Notes under the pieces: model-generated
Databases searched by the model: none
What the model was told of the DNA's origin: nothing
The model's input: only the letters and a program-made list of their open reading frames with translations
In this document: piece after piece, positions 27,641 through 36,276 of the stretch
Layout of the letters: the number at the start of each line of letters is the position of its first letter
How positions within the stretch are numbered: position 1 is the first letter of the stretch
Made by a program: the position numbers and the translations under genes
Assembly: GCF_001026905.1 (NCBI RefSeq)
Contig: NZ_LAQL01000008.1
Location: 124,001 to 188,000, forward strand
From: Kiloniella spongiae
GTDB lineage: Bacteria; Pseudomonadota; Alphaproteobacteria; Kiloniellales; Kiloniellaceae
Direction of reading: 5' to 3'
Length of the DNA: 64,000 bases

Positions 27641-28582
27641 ATGACTATCGACCATATTCTAGAAGCCATTGACATTAATCTGAAACCTTTCGCTTTTTGC
27701 GAAATTCGCGGGGCGAGCACGACACTTGCGCTACCAGAACAAACTCAAGCTATTCTGCATTACATTACAAGTGGGGCTGGCAAAATTGTTATTGGTAAAC
27801 GCCCCAGTCAGCACATATCAACTGGAGCAATTATTCTTCTCCCCGCTCATCAACATCATAGCCTAATAAGTGCTACAGAAAGCGGCAATCCTCTCCCTCA
27901 ATGCCGTCCTATTGATGCCTCTCTAGAACATCTTTTGACAGGAACAGGGCAACAAACATTAACCGCTGTTTGTGGTTTGGTGGATGTTTCCTATCGCGGC
28001 ATAACCGGATTGTTAAATTTAATTCAAACACCTTTGATTGCTCAACTAGCCCCAGGTGACCGCATAAGAAATGCTATGGATGAGATGTTGCTAGAACTTG
28101 CCAACCCAACAGTTGGTACCAAGGCTTTGGCACGTTCTTTATTAGAGCAATGCGTAATTATGTTACTAAGGCGCCATCATCTGGAGGGCCACAAATCAGT
28201 AGAATGGCTACGAGGAGCAGAAGATCAACAGATGTGGAATGCCTTACAGTATATTTTAAATAGACCCCAGTCACATCACACAGTAGAGAGCCTCGCAGAT
28301 AAAGTTAGTATGAGCCGTGCCAGCTTTGCCGAGAAATTCAAAAAAACTTACGGTACAAGCCCTATTGAATTACTAAGATCCGTACGCCTACAACGTGCAG
28401 CAGAACTGTTAACTGCAACAGATTTCCCAGTAAAAGTTATTGCTTCAAAAGTTGGATATCAAAGCCGTAGCTACTTTACCCGTGCCTTTGAGATTGAATT
28501 TGGTAAAGCGCCTGACACTTATAGAAAAACAACAAAAAAGAACCTTGATTTAACAAAAAAGAAACAATCTAAAATTGATTAA
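27641..28582 (+). CDS. AraC family transcriptional regulator
   Basis: 313 residues: an N-terminal cupin-type sensing domain (ILHYITSGAGKIVIGKRP, LLPAHQHHSL) of the AraC_6 sort, then two C-terminal helix-turn-helix motifs (VESLADKVSMSRASFAEKFK and VKVIASKVGYQSRSYFTRAF). Divergent from the isochorismatase-like gene with a gap of about 160 bases, the usual layout for a local activator. The stop codon lies inside the FNR-type box of the next gene. Confidence 0.9.
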   Translation: MTIDHILEAIDINLKPFAFCEIRGASTTLALPEQTQAILHYITSGAGKIVIGKRPSQHISTGAIILLPAHQHHSLISATESGNPLPQCRPIDASLEHLLTGTGQQTLTAVCGLVDVSYRGITGLLNLIQTPLIAQLAPGDRIRNAMDEMLLELANPTVGTKALARSLLEQCVIMLLRRHHLEGHKSVEWLRGAEDQQMWNALQYILNRPQSHHTVESLADKVSMSRASFAEKFKKTYGTSPIELLRSVRLQRAAELLTATDFPVKVIASKVGYQSRSYFTRAFEIEFGKAPDTYRKTTKKNLDLTKKKQSKID

Positions 28583-28617
28583 GATCAATGCACTCATCTC
28601 CATAGAAATGCAATAAT
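28575..28617 (+). promoter_or_regulatory. FNR/FixK-type site and class II promoter of the universal stress gene
   Basis: TTGAT-TAAG-ATCAA (28575-28588) is a perfect match to the FNR/ANR/FixK consensus TTGAT-N4-ATCAA. Its centre is about 41.5 bases before a start site expected at 28623 from the -10-like AATAAT at 28612-28617, the classic class II activator spacing. The box covers the stop codon of the AraC gene. It predicts induction of the downstream gene under low oxygen or redox change. Confidence 0.75.
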
Positions 28618-28695
28618 TCATCTTGTAATCAAAGGAGATGCTGAGCCATATACTTCAAGCACCTTCCCTATTCCTAAATGAATGGAGATGCATTT

Positions 28696-29520
28696 ATGTT
28701 AAAAGACATTCAGGTTCAGATTGATAACACAGAATCTGGGCAAACCCGATTGGAAGCTGCTCTGCAATTATCAGCAAAATTTGACGGAGCACATCTAGTA
28801 GGTGTTCATGCTTTAAGGACACCAGAAGCAATCTTACACGGCGCTCCTCATGGTGTAACAGGTTATTTCCCCGAAGAAATTATCGAGCAGCAACGTAATA
28901 ACATTAAAGAGCAAGCTGCAGCGCTCAAAAAGACTTTCGAAGAAAAAGCTCTTGCCTCTGGTGCAAACTATGAGTGGCGTGAACATGAAGGACGAGAAGT
29001 AGATATCATCGCTTTCCACGCACGCTTTACAGATCTGACAATTATTAGCCAGGTAAAAGGGAAATTCGCTGACGAATTGGAATTTTCAGGTTCACTATTA
29101 ATGGAAAGCAGTCTCCCGATCCTTGCTGTTCCAAACAGAAAGCTACCTAAAGATATTACGAAAAATATTCTCATCGCCTGGGATGGATCCGCAGAGGCCT
29201 CTCGTGCGGTAAGGGGCGCCTTACCTCTTTTAGAAGCAGCTGATAAAGTAATCCTACTTTCTGTTGGCTTGCCTGAAGAAGGCAACATCTCTCAAGATGA
29301 TATCTCTATGCACTTAAGGCGTCATGGTGTCGAGCTGGAGGCCAGAGTCGTAGAAAGTGCTTTTCCTGAGGATATTATCCTCAAAACAGCCAAAGAAGAA
29401 GATATAGGTTTAATTGTCGCTGGCGCTTGGGGGCATAGTCGAATTAGAGAAATGATATTTGGCGGTGTCACCAAATCACTGTTTTCCAACCAGGAATTCC
29501 CTGTCCTTTTATCTCATTAA
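28696..29520 (+). CDS. Tandem universal stress protein (UspA family)
   Basis: 274 residues made of two Usp domains, about 1-145 and 150-274. The first starts MLKDIQVQIDNTESGQTRLE; the second, NILIAWDGSAEASRAVRGALP, ends with VAGAWGHSRIREMIFGGVTK, which carries the ATP-binding Gx2Gx9G(S/T)-like motif. GGAG eight bases before ATG 28696 decides the start over an earlier ATG (28678). The FNR/FixK-type promoter upstream suggests anaerobic or redox induction, as for many usp genes. Confidence 0.9.
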   Translation: MLKDIQVQIDNTESGQTRLEAALQLSAKFDGAHLVGVHALRTPEAILHGAPHGVTGYFPEEIIEQQRNNIKEQAAALKKTFEEKALASGANYEWREHEGREVDIIAFHARFTDLTIISQVKGKFADELEFSGSLLMESSLPILAVPNRKLPKDITKNILIAWDGSAEASRAVRGALPLLEAADKVILLSVGLPEEGNISQDDISMHLRRHGVELEARVVESAFPEDIILKTAKEEDIGLIVAGAWGHSRIREMIFGGVTKSLFSNQEFPVLLSH

Positions 29521-29535
29521 TAACGGCACATAAAT

Positions 29536-29575
29536 CCTGGGAGAAGAAAAGCTAATCAGGCCTTCTTCTCCCAGG
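29536..29575. terminator. Strong inverted repeat at the convergent usp/holC ends
   Basis: CCTGGGAGAAGAA (29536-29548) and TTCTTCTCCCAGG (29563-29575) form a perfect 13-base-pair stem. The right arm lies inside the last codons of holC. There is no T-tract, so it may block transcript collision or protect 3' ends rather than act as a textbook terminator. Confidence 0.55.
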
Positions 29576-30011
29576 ATCCCCGATCTGTCTGTTGCCAGTA
29601 CGTCAGTTCATGATCAGCAGCTTTCAATTCTTTCCAAAGAACGCGAGAATCTTGAACCACTGTAGAGTTGTTTCCATGAAATAGGATTGCGCATAAAGAC
29701 GTTTTATCATTTTCGAGAGTTCCTGGATGCGCACCATGTACGATAAAAGCAACATCCCGTTTGGCGACATCACCCTGTTCAGTGGTTAACCAAACCGGAT
29801 GTTCATCAATTGCACCGTCTCTTTTTGTCCCGTGTGGAAGGAATGAATCAGGGCGATAATTCCAAAGATTTTGGTCCAATTCACCCAATGCGCGCTCATC
29901 GGATGACAAAATAACAGCTTGTTGACCGCGCTCTAGTACTTTCTCAAGCATTTGAGGAAGGGCATTTTCCAGTGCTGTTTTGGTCAAATGATAAAAGCGT
30001 ATATCGGTCAT
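29556..30011 (-). CDS. holC: DNA polymerase III chi subunit
   Basis: A 151-residue protein starting MTDIRFYHLTKTALENALPQ; LERGQQAVILSSDERALGELDQNLWNYRPDSFLPHG is the HolC signature region. Chi links the clamp loader to SSB on the lagging strand. GGAAGA six bases before ATG 30011 sets the start. It follows pepA on the minus strand, a pairing common in Proteobacteria, but a terminator-like hairpin lies between the two. Confidence 0.9.
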   Translation of the reverse strand: MTDIRFYHLTKTALENALPQMLEKVLERGQQAVILSSDERALGELDQNLWNYRPDSFLPHGTKRDGAIDEHPVWLTTEQGDVAKRDVAFIVHGAHPGTLENDKTSLCAILFHGNNSTVVQDSRVLWKELKAADHELTYWQQTDRGSWEKKA

Positions 30012-30023
30012 CAAAGTCTTCCA

Positions 30024-30054
30024 CAAAAAAAAGCAGGGCACATTGTACCCTGCT
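30024..30054 (-). terminator. Intrinsic terminator of pepA
   Basis: Read on the minus strand, AGCAGGG and CCCTGCT form a seven-base-pair stem followed by a run of eight T (A-run at 30025-30032). It lies between the pepA stop and the holC start, so holC probably depends on read-through or its own promoter. Confidence 0.8.
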
Positions 30055-30063
30055 CTTCAATCT

Positions 30064-31563
30064 CTAATCTTCGTAGTTATCGGCAACAAAACGATCAAGC
30101 AAGCGAACGCCAAAACCAGTGGCCCCTTTCGCTGCAATTGCTTTTTCTTTTGTTGCCCAGGCAACACCCGCGATATCGATATGAACCCAAGGACGATCTT
30201 TATCGATAAAACGCTGAAGGAATTGCGCGGCTGTAATTGACCCTGCAGCCCGCCCGCCAATATTTTTCATATCAGCAGCGTCACAGTCTAACAATTTATC
30301 ATAGCAATCTGCCAAAGGCAGACGCCAAACGCGTTCATCAACACTCAGCCCCGCGCTCGAAAGTTGCTCACACAAGGTATCATTGTTCGAGAAAATACCC
30401 GCGATATCATTGCCGAGTGCAATAATCATGGCGCCTGTCAACGTAGCAAGATCAATGACGAGACGTGGGTTATATTTTTCCTGTGTGTAGGAAAGAACAT
30501 CCGCCAAAACCAAACGACCTTCAGCATCCGTATTCAGAACCTCAATGGTCTTTCCTGAATAAGATTTCACAATATCGCCTGGACGTTGTGCGTTTGCAGA
30601 TGGCATATTTTCGACTAGACCACAGGCACCAACAACATTCACCTTTGCCTTACGTCCAGCAAGTGCTTTCATCAGACCAAATACTGTCCCAGCGCCACCC
30701 ATGTCAAACTTCATGTCTTCCATACCGGCAGCAGGCTTCAAAGAAATACCACCAGTGTCGAATGTCACCCCTTTACCAACAAAGGCCAATGGCTTTTCAG
30801 TAGATTTCTCTGAAGCGCCATTCCATTCCATGATAACGACTTTTGATTCACGCTCAGATCCCATACCAACAGCATATAAAGCATTCATACCCAGCTTGGT
30901 AATATCACCCTCATCCAGGACAGTTACTTTAACCCCGAGAGACTCAAGTTCTTTGGCCTGTGCGGCAAATGTCGCAGGGTACAACTCATTAGGAGGTTCA
31001 GACACCAACTGTCTGGTGAAAAGTACGCCTTCAGCAACTTTGGATAGTTCCTCATAAGCATTTTCTGTACCTGTAGAATCTGCTGAAAAAACAGTGAACT
31101 CTTCAAGAGAGTTTTTACCATCATTCTTCCCTGTCGTTTTGTAGGTATCAAAACGATAACTTCTAAGGAAAGCACCATAAGCGATCAAAGCGCCAGCTTT
31201 GTCTTCTGTTGCCCCCTTAACACTGGCAGCATCGGTGCAGACACAAACAGCCTTCTCTCCTTTAGAGGAGAGATCTTTATAAAGCTGGCCCCCAAGGTTT
31301 TCAAAATCTGTTGCCTTGAGTTCTTTTGAGTTCCCTAAGCCGACTAAAAGAATACGGCTATTTTCCACACCGCCAGGAGCCAGAATTTCGAGCAACTCAC
31401 CTTTTTTACCCTTGAAAGAGCTATTACTGATCGCACGGCTTAATGCACCGCCTGTTTTGTCATCAAATTGCTGTGCCGTTGTGGAGAGTTGTCCACCGTC
31501 AGTTACTGTCGTAACGATCGCACCAGTGTTTGGAACTTTGTCAGAGACAAAAGAAAACTTCAT
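30064..31563 (-). CDS. pepA: Leucyl aminopeptidase (M17)
   Basis: A 499-residue cytosolic aminopeptidase. The C-terminal catalytic domain contains VGKGVTFDTGGISLKP (metal-binding Lys and Asp) and the M17 signature NTDAEGRLVLADVL near residue 345. It uses two metal ions and normally forms hexamers; in some bacteria PepA also binds DNA. AGAGGG precedes the ATG. Divergent from the lptF operon. Confidence 0.96.
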   Translation of the reverse strand: MKFSFVSDKVPNTGAIVTTVTDGGQLSTTAQQFDDKTGGALSRAISNSSFKGKKGELLEILAPGGVENSRILLVGLGNSKELKATDFENLGGQLYKDLSSKGEKAVCVCTDAASVKGATEDKAGALIAYGAFLRSYRFDTYKTTGKNDGKNSLEEFTVFSADSTGTENAYEELSKVAEGVLFTRQLVSEPPNELYPATFAAQAKELESLGVKVTVLDEGDITKLGMNALYAVGMGSERESKVVIMEWNGASEKSTEKPLAFVGKGVTFDTGGISLKPAAGMEDMKFDMGGAGTVFGLMKALAGRKAKVNVVGACGLVENMPSANAQRPGDIVKSYSGKTIEVLNTDAEGRLVLADVLSYTQEKYNPRLVIDLATLTGAMIIALGNDIAGIFSNNDTLCEQLSSAGLSVDERVWRLPLADCYDKLLDCDAADMKNIGGRAAGSITAAQFLQRFIDKDRPWVHIDIAGVAWATKEKAIAAKGATGFGVRLLDRFVADNYED

Positions 31564-31770
31564 GTCGCCCTCTTAGGTAAAACGATTTATTAATTTGCTG
31601 CTATAGAACAAGTATCACGATGTAAAATGCAGCGCCAATCATAGAACTTTGCATTCTATGACTCAAATTTCATTATTCTTCTTTAGAAAATCCACGAATT
31701 AACTGGACGTGGCAAGGGTGTTCTGGCTATTTCTTCAGTATATATTTTTATAGGTTATTTTACGGACTCT

Positions 31771-32916
31771 ATGCAGATCATTTCACGCTATATGCTTGTG
31801 CAGCTGGTTTTATTTGCTGTTTCAGTCGCAGTATCTCTTGCTATTGCTGTATGGCTAGCTCAATCACTGCGATTCGTTGACATGATTGTTAACGACGGTC
31901 TTCCTGCGTCTACGTTCTTTTACTTTGTTATTTTGTTGATGCCCTATTTTCTCGTGATCGTCATACCGGTCGCAACATTCTGCTCTGTCCTCTTTATATA
32001 TAACAAACTGAACACAGATAGTGAACTTGTCGTCTTAAAGGCAGCAGGATTCTCTCAGTTACAGCTTGCCCGCCCAGGAATTATGCTGGGTGCTGTATCC
32101 ATGATATCAGTGGTCGCAATTAATCTTTATTTCTTACCAGTCTCCTACCGCGAATTCAGAGAACTACAGCACTATTTCAGAGACAATTTATCGCCAGTAC
32201 TTCTAAAAGCAGGTAAATTCAATACGATCAACACTGAGTACACAATTTACTTTAAAGAAAAAACTCCTGCAGGTGAACTCAAAGGGCTCATTGTGCACGA
32301 TAGCAGTCTTCCAGGACAACAAATAACATATCTGGCTGATACTGGCGCCCTTTTAAAAGAAGAAAATGATTTCAGAGCAGTTCTATGGAATGCAAGTAGG
32401 CAAGAGGTAGACCCTGTAACAGGCCAACTGTCCATTGCCTATTCAGACAAGTATGTTCTCAAGTTTGGGGATCTAGAACAAGAAGAAAGAGAACGTTGGC
32501 TTAAACCGAGAGAACGCTTTCTCCATCAATTAATCTTTCCCGATTTAACCAATCCAAGAGATGTTGACAACTACGACAAACTCGTCGCAGCCGGTCATTA
32601 CAGAATTGCAAGTCCGCTTTTCACGCTTGCCATGGCATTCATAGCCCTCGCCTGTTTATTGTCAGGTGAGTTCAGTCGTAGAGGCTATTTAGGACGCATC
32701 ATGTTTGCTATTAGTCTTATGGGTATCATGATGCTTACCATGTTCCTTTTTAAAGACGTTGCAGAAAAGAATAAAAATTTGATCCCTCTATTGTATGCGT
32801 GGCCAATTTTAGTTGTTATGGTGTCTCTGTATTTTATAAATAGAAAGCCCAAAAAACTACCTCCGAAAACATCCGATCATCCTGACGGTTCTCCCAAGGA
32901 AGAGGCTGCAGCTTAA
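31771..32916 (+). CDS. lptF: LPS export ABC transporter permease LptF
   Basis: A 381-residue YjgP/YjgQ-family permease. Three membrane helices lie in residues 1-120 (MQIISRYMLVQLVLFAVSV, then PYFLVIVIPVATFC), a large periplasmic beta domain spans about 125-265, and three helices follow before a basic tail. LptF pairs with LptG in the LptB2FG complex that extracts LPS from the inner membrane. First gene of the run lptF-lptG-lptD-surA-pdxA-rsmA; the promoter must lie in the 207 bases between it and pepA. Confidence 0.93.
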   Translation: MQIISRYMLVQLVLFAVSVAVSLAIAVWLAQSLRFVDMIVNDGLPASTFFYFVILLMPYFLVIVIPVATFCSVLFIYNKLNTDSELVVLKAAGFSQLQLARPGIMLGAVSMISVVAINLYFLPVSYREFRELQHYFRDNLSPVLLKAGKFNTINTEYTIYFKEKTPAGELKGLIVHDSSLPGQQITYLADTGALLKEENDFRAVLWNASRQEVDPVTGQLSIAYSDKYVLKFGDLEQEERERWLKPRERFLHQLIFPDLTNPRDVDNYDKLVAAGHYRIASPLFTLAMAFIALACLLSGEFSRRGYLGRIMFAISLMGIMMLTMFLFKDVAEKNKNLIPLLYAWPILVVMVSLYFINRKPKKLPPKTSDHPDGSPKEEAAA

Positions 32917-32918
32917 AA

Positions 32919-34043
32919 ATGACAACGATTGTTAATAAAAAAGCTGTCAAATCAGCAAATATTTCTTGGACGTTATTCACTTACGCATCCAAGAACTACT
33001 TGTTAAGTTTTTTTAGCTTCTTTTTTGTTTTAATGGGCGTCGTTTTCCTCATATCACTTATTGAGGTTTCAGATGATTTAGAAGGAAGCGCAGTTCCTTT
33101 TATACAGATAGTAAAAATCGTTCTGTACAAAATGCCTCAACTGAGTGAAGAAATCATGCCCTTCATGATTTTATTCGCAGCAATGGCAACTTTCTGGAAA
33201 CTGACCCGGGCAAACGAACTTGTCATTATTCGTTCTGCCGGCGTCTCCATCTGGGGCATAATTTTTCCTTTTGCCTTTTGCTCTTTAATGATTGGTGTTT
33301 TAGCTTTTTCAGTAATTAATCCAATTTCCTCAGCTTTATTTGCAAAAAACAAAGAACTTTCAAGGCTTTACAAGAAAAAAGATCAAGCCATTTTTAAAGT
33401 TTCAGAAACTGGATTATGGCTACGCCAGCCAGATAATAATGGACTATCTGTTATTCATGCCGGGTCTGTTAACAAAGACCTATCGTTAAATCAGGTCATT
33501 ATTTTCAATCTAACAGAAGGTGGTGAATTTATTTCGCGGTATGATGCAACCAAAGCACGTTTGGAAAATGGCAATTGGGCTTTGCTGCAAACATGGCATT
33601 CATTTCCAGGCAAAAAACCTGATTATTTTGAAGAGGTGTTAATTCCCACAGAATTAACCATGGAAAAAGTCCAGGACAGTTTTGCCAGCGCAAAATCTAT
33701 TTCTTTTTGGGAATTACCTTATTTCATTAATCTCCTTGAAAAAGCTGGTTTCTCAGCAGTTAAGCTTAAGCTCCAGTTTCATCGTTTACTTTCCAAACCT
33801 TTTCTCTTTTTGGCTATGGTGCTTCTTGCAGCAACATTTTCTATGCAACAGCATCGACGAGGTAAAGTTGGCCTGATGATACTTTCTGGTGTTCTTACCG
33901 GATTTCTGCTTTATTTCTTATCAAATTTTGTTTTTGCTTTGGGACAGTCAACCAAAGTGCCTGTTGCTTTAGCAGCTTGGTCACCAGCGGGGGTATCACT
34001 ATTGTTAGGTGTCACTATGCTTTTACATCTGGAAGACGGGTAA
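32919..34043 (+). CDS. lptG: LPS export ABC transporter permease LptG
   Basis: A 374-residue partner of LptF with the same plan: N-terminal helices (NYLLSFFSFFFVLMGVVFL), a periplasmic beta domain and three C-terminal helices. KMPQLSEEIMPFMILFAAM is a family motif. It starts two bases after the lptF stop and ends three bases before lptD, so the genes are translated as one operon. Confidence 0.93.
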   Translation: MTTIVNKKAVKSANISWTLFTYASKNYLLSFFSFFFVLMGVVFLISLIEVSDDLEGSAVPFIQIVKIVLYKMPQLSEEIMPFMILFAAMATFWKLTRANELVIIRSAGVSIWGIIFPFAFCSLMIGVLAFSVINPISSALFAKNKELSRLYKKKDQAIFKVSETGLWLRQPDNNGLSVIHAGSVNKDLSLNQVIIFNLTEGGEFISRYDATKARLENGNWALLQTWHSFPGKKPDYFEEVLIPTELTMEKVQDSFASAKSISFWELPYFINLLEKAGFSAVKLKLQFHRLLSKPFLFLAMVLLAATFSMQQHRRGKVGLMILSGVLTGFLLYFLSNFVFALGQSTKVPVALAAWSPAGVSLLLGVTMLLHLEDG

Positions 34044-34046
34044 GCC

Positions 34047-36239
34047 ATGTCTTTTAGGGGGGTAAAAACACTACTGAAAAATTCTGTATCTATAGCAGCA
34101 ATAACATTCGCTATAGGTATATCCATCTCTAGTGAAATTAATGCGCAGTCGGTAGATGGGATTAACGAAGAAATTCCAGCACTCATCAGTGCAGATGAGG
34201 TAACTTATGATGAGAACCTTGGGATTGTCACGGCATCAGGTAATGTAGAGATATCTCAGGGAGATCGCACAGTTCTCGCCAATAGTGTCTCTTACAACAT
34301 GAATACAAATGTTGTAAGCGCCACAGGTAATATCAGTTTGCTGGAACCGAGTGGCGATATTGTTTTTGCAGAGCATGTTGAATTAACCGACAACCTTAAA
34401 GAAGGTTTTATACGTGATATTCGTATACTTCTGTCAGATCGCAGCCGATTAGCCGCTTCAACAGGTCAATTAACAAGTGGAAATATCACGGTTTTTTCCA
34501 ATGGTGTTTTCAGTCCTTGTGAACTTTGTAAAGATGATCCAAGCAGAGCGCCAATCTGGCAGTTAAAAGCCAAGAAAATTGTCCATAACAAAACATCACA
34601 AACCATCAAGTATGACCACGCCTGGATGGAAATATTTGGTGTTCCAGTTATTTACACACCCTATCTTGCTCATCCAGACCCTACCGTAAAAAGGCGCAGC
34701 GGCTTCTTATTACCGAGTTATGGAACATCAACTCAGCTGGGAATAACCCTTCAAATACCTTATTACTGGGCAATTGATGATTCATCCGAACTTTTATTCG
34801 CGCCTATTGCGACAACAAAACAAGGTGTTGTTCTAGCCGGTGAATATGAGAAAAAATTCAATAAAGGTGATCTGTCAATTGAAGCAAGCGCGACCATCGC
34901 AGACAGAGACGATGAAGACGATAAATTCAGAGGACAGATAATAAGCGAGGGCCGTTTTGATCTCGACAAAACGTGGCGATGGGGTTTTAACGCTGAACAT
35001 GCATCAGACGACACCTATGGTCGGGTATATGGCTTCAACAACGATTCAGAACTAGAGACAAGCGCCTTTATCGAAGGTTTTAGAGGTCGTAACTTTGCAA
35101 GACTAGACAGTTACAAATTTCAGAGTACCCGTAATGGTGTTGACGACTCAGAAAACCCTTTTGTTTTCCCCCGAGGGCAATATAATTTTCAAAGTCAGCC
35201 GGGCGTAACGGGAGCAACTTATCGTCTGGATGCCAATGCCCAAGCCCTTGGTCGTAGCGAAGGTCGAGACAGCAGACGCGTGTCTCTTATCGGTGGCTGG
35301 GACCTTCCCTATACAGGATCCTGGGGAGACCAGTATAAATTAACAACCCAACTTCAAACTGATGGATATTGGGTTAATGGTGTTAACAAAAATAACGATG
35401 ACATCAGAAAAAGTGGGGATACTTTTACTGGTTTCACTGGCCGTGTTTTCCCCCAAATGGCCTTAGAATGGCGCTTCCCCTTCGCCAGTCATAGAGGCGA
35501 TTTCAGCCAAACTATTGAACCTATTGTTCAGGGAATACTGGCACCGAATGGCTCTAACCCAAATGAAATTCCGAACGATGATAGCCGCGATTTTGAATTT
35601 GACGATACTTCACTGTTTTCCTTGAATCGCTTTGCCGGCACAGACCGCGTAGATTCAGGAAGCAGAGTTAGTTACGGCCTTAAGTGGACCGCCTCTACTG
35701 TTTCAGGAAACCAAGCAGATTTCCTAATCGGTCAAAGCTATCGCTTTACCGGAAACAGTAACCTACACGAAGAAAATTCTGGTTTAAAAGATGCTGCGTC
35801 TGATATTGTTGGGCATATCGGTATATACACAATTGATCACTTTGATGCTCTTTATCGGTTCAGGTTTGATCCTGATGATCTCGGCTCAAATCGAAATGAA
35901 GTGGAACTTAACATTGGCCCTGCTGCGTTTAACTTAGATTTGGACTACGTTTTTCTTAAAGATGATAATATCGATGGAATATCTTCTGATAGAGAAGAAG
36001 TTGCAATTGGTATCAATAGCGAATTGACAGAATACTGGAGCCTGAATTCCAGCTATACACGTGATATTGATGCAGGTGAATCACGAGAAGCAGGCCTTGG
36101 TCTCATTTACCAGGACGAATGTATTATCATTGATAGCCAATATACACGCACATGGTTCCAAGACAGAGAGCTAGAGCCAGATAACAGGTTCACACTAGAG
36201 CTAACGTTTAAACACTTGGGTACAATTCAACCGCTATAA
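34047..36239 (+). CDS. lptD: LPS-assembly outer-membrane protein LptD
   Basis: 730 residues with a signal peptide (cleaved near EINAQS), an N-terminal OstA/LptA-like jellyroll (LISADEVTYDENLGIVTASG) and a large C-terminal beta barrel ending in LELTFKHLGTIQPL. YTPYLAHPDPTVKRRSGFLLP is the conserved LptD segment. Cysteines are a CELC pair in the periplasmic part and one near the C-terminus (DECIII), so the disulfide layout is simpler than in E. coli. It inserts LPS in the outer leaflet; SurA, which helps fold it, is the next gene. Confidence 0.94.
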   Translation: MSFRGVKTLLKNSVSIAAITFAIGISISSEINAQSVDGINEEIPALISADEVTYDENLGIVTASGNVEISQGDRTVLANSVSYNMNTNVVSATGNISLLEPSGDIVFAEHVELTDNLKEGFIRDIRILLSDRSRLAASTGQLTSGNITVFSNGVFSPCELCKDDPSRAPIWQLKAKKIVHNKTSQTIKYDHAWMEIFGVPVIYTPYLAHPDPTVKRRSGFLLPSYGTSTQLGITLQIPYYWAIDDSSELLFAPIATTKQGVVLAGEYEKKFNKGDLSIEASATIADRDDEDDKFRGQIISEGRFDLDKTWRWGFNAEHASDDTYGRVYGFNNDSELETSAFIEGFRGRNFARLDSYKFQSTRNGVDDSENPFVFPRGQYNFQSQPGVTGATYRLDANAQALGRSEGRDSRRVSLIGGWDLPYTGSWGDQYKLTTQLQTDGYWVNGVNKNNDDIRKSGDTFTGFTGRVFPQMALEWRFPFASHRGDFSQTIEPIVQGILAPNGSNPNEIPNDDSRDFEFDDTSLFSLNRFAGTDRVDSGSRVSYGLKWTASTVSGNQADFLIGQSYRFTGNSNLHEENSGLKDAASDIVGHIGIYTIDHFDALYRFRFDPDDLGSNRNEVELNIGPAAFNLDLDYVFLKDDNIDGISSDREEVAIGINSELTEYWSLNSSYTRDIDAGESREAGLGLIYQDECIIIDSQYTRTWFQDRELEPDNRFTLELTFKHLGTIQPL

Positions 36240-36276
36240 GTGAATAGCGAACTAAGTCAAAAGGTATAGAAATCAA

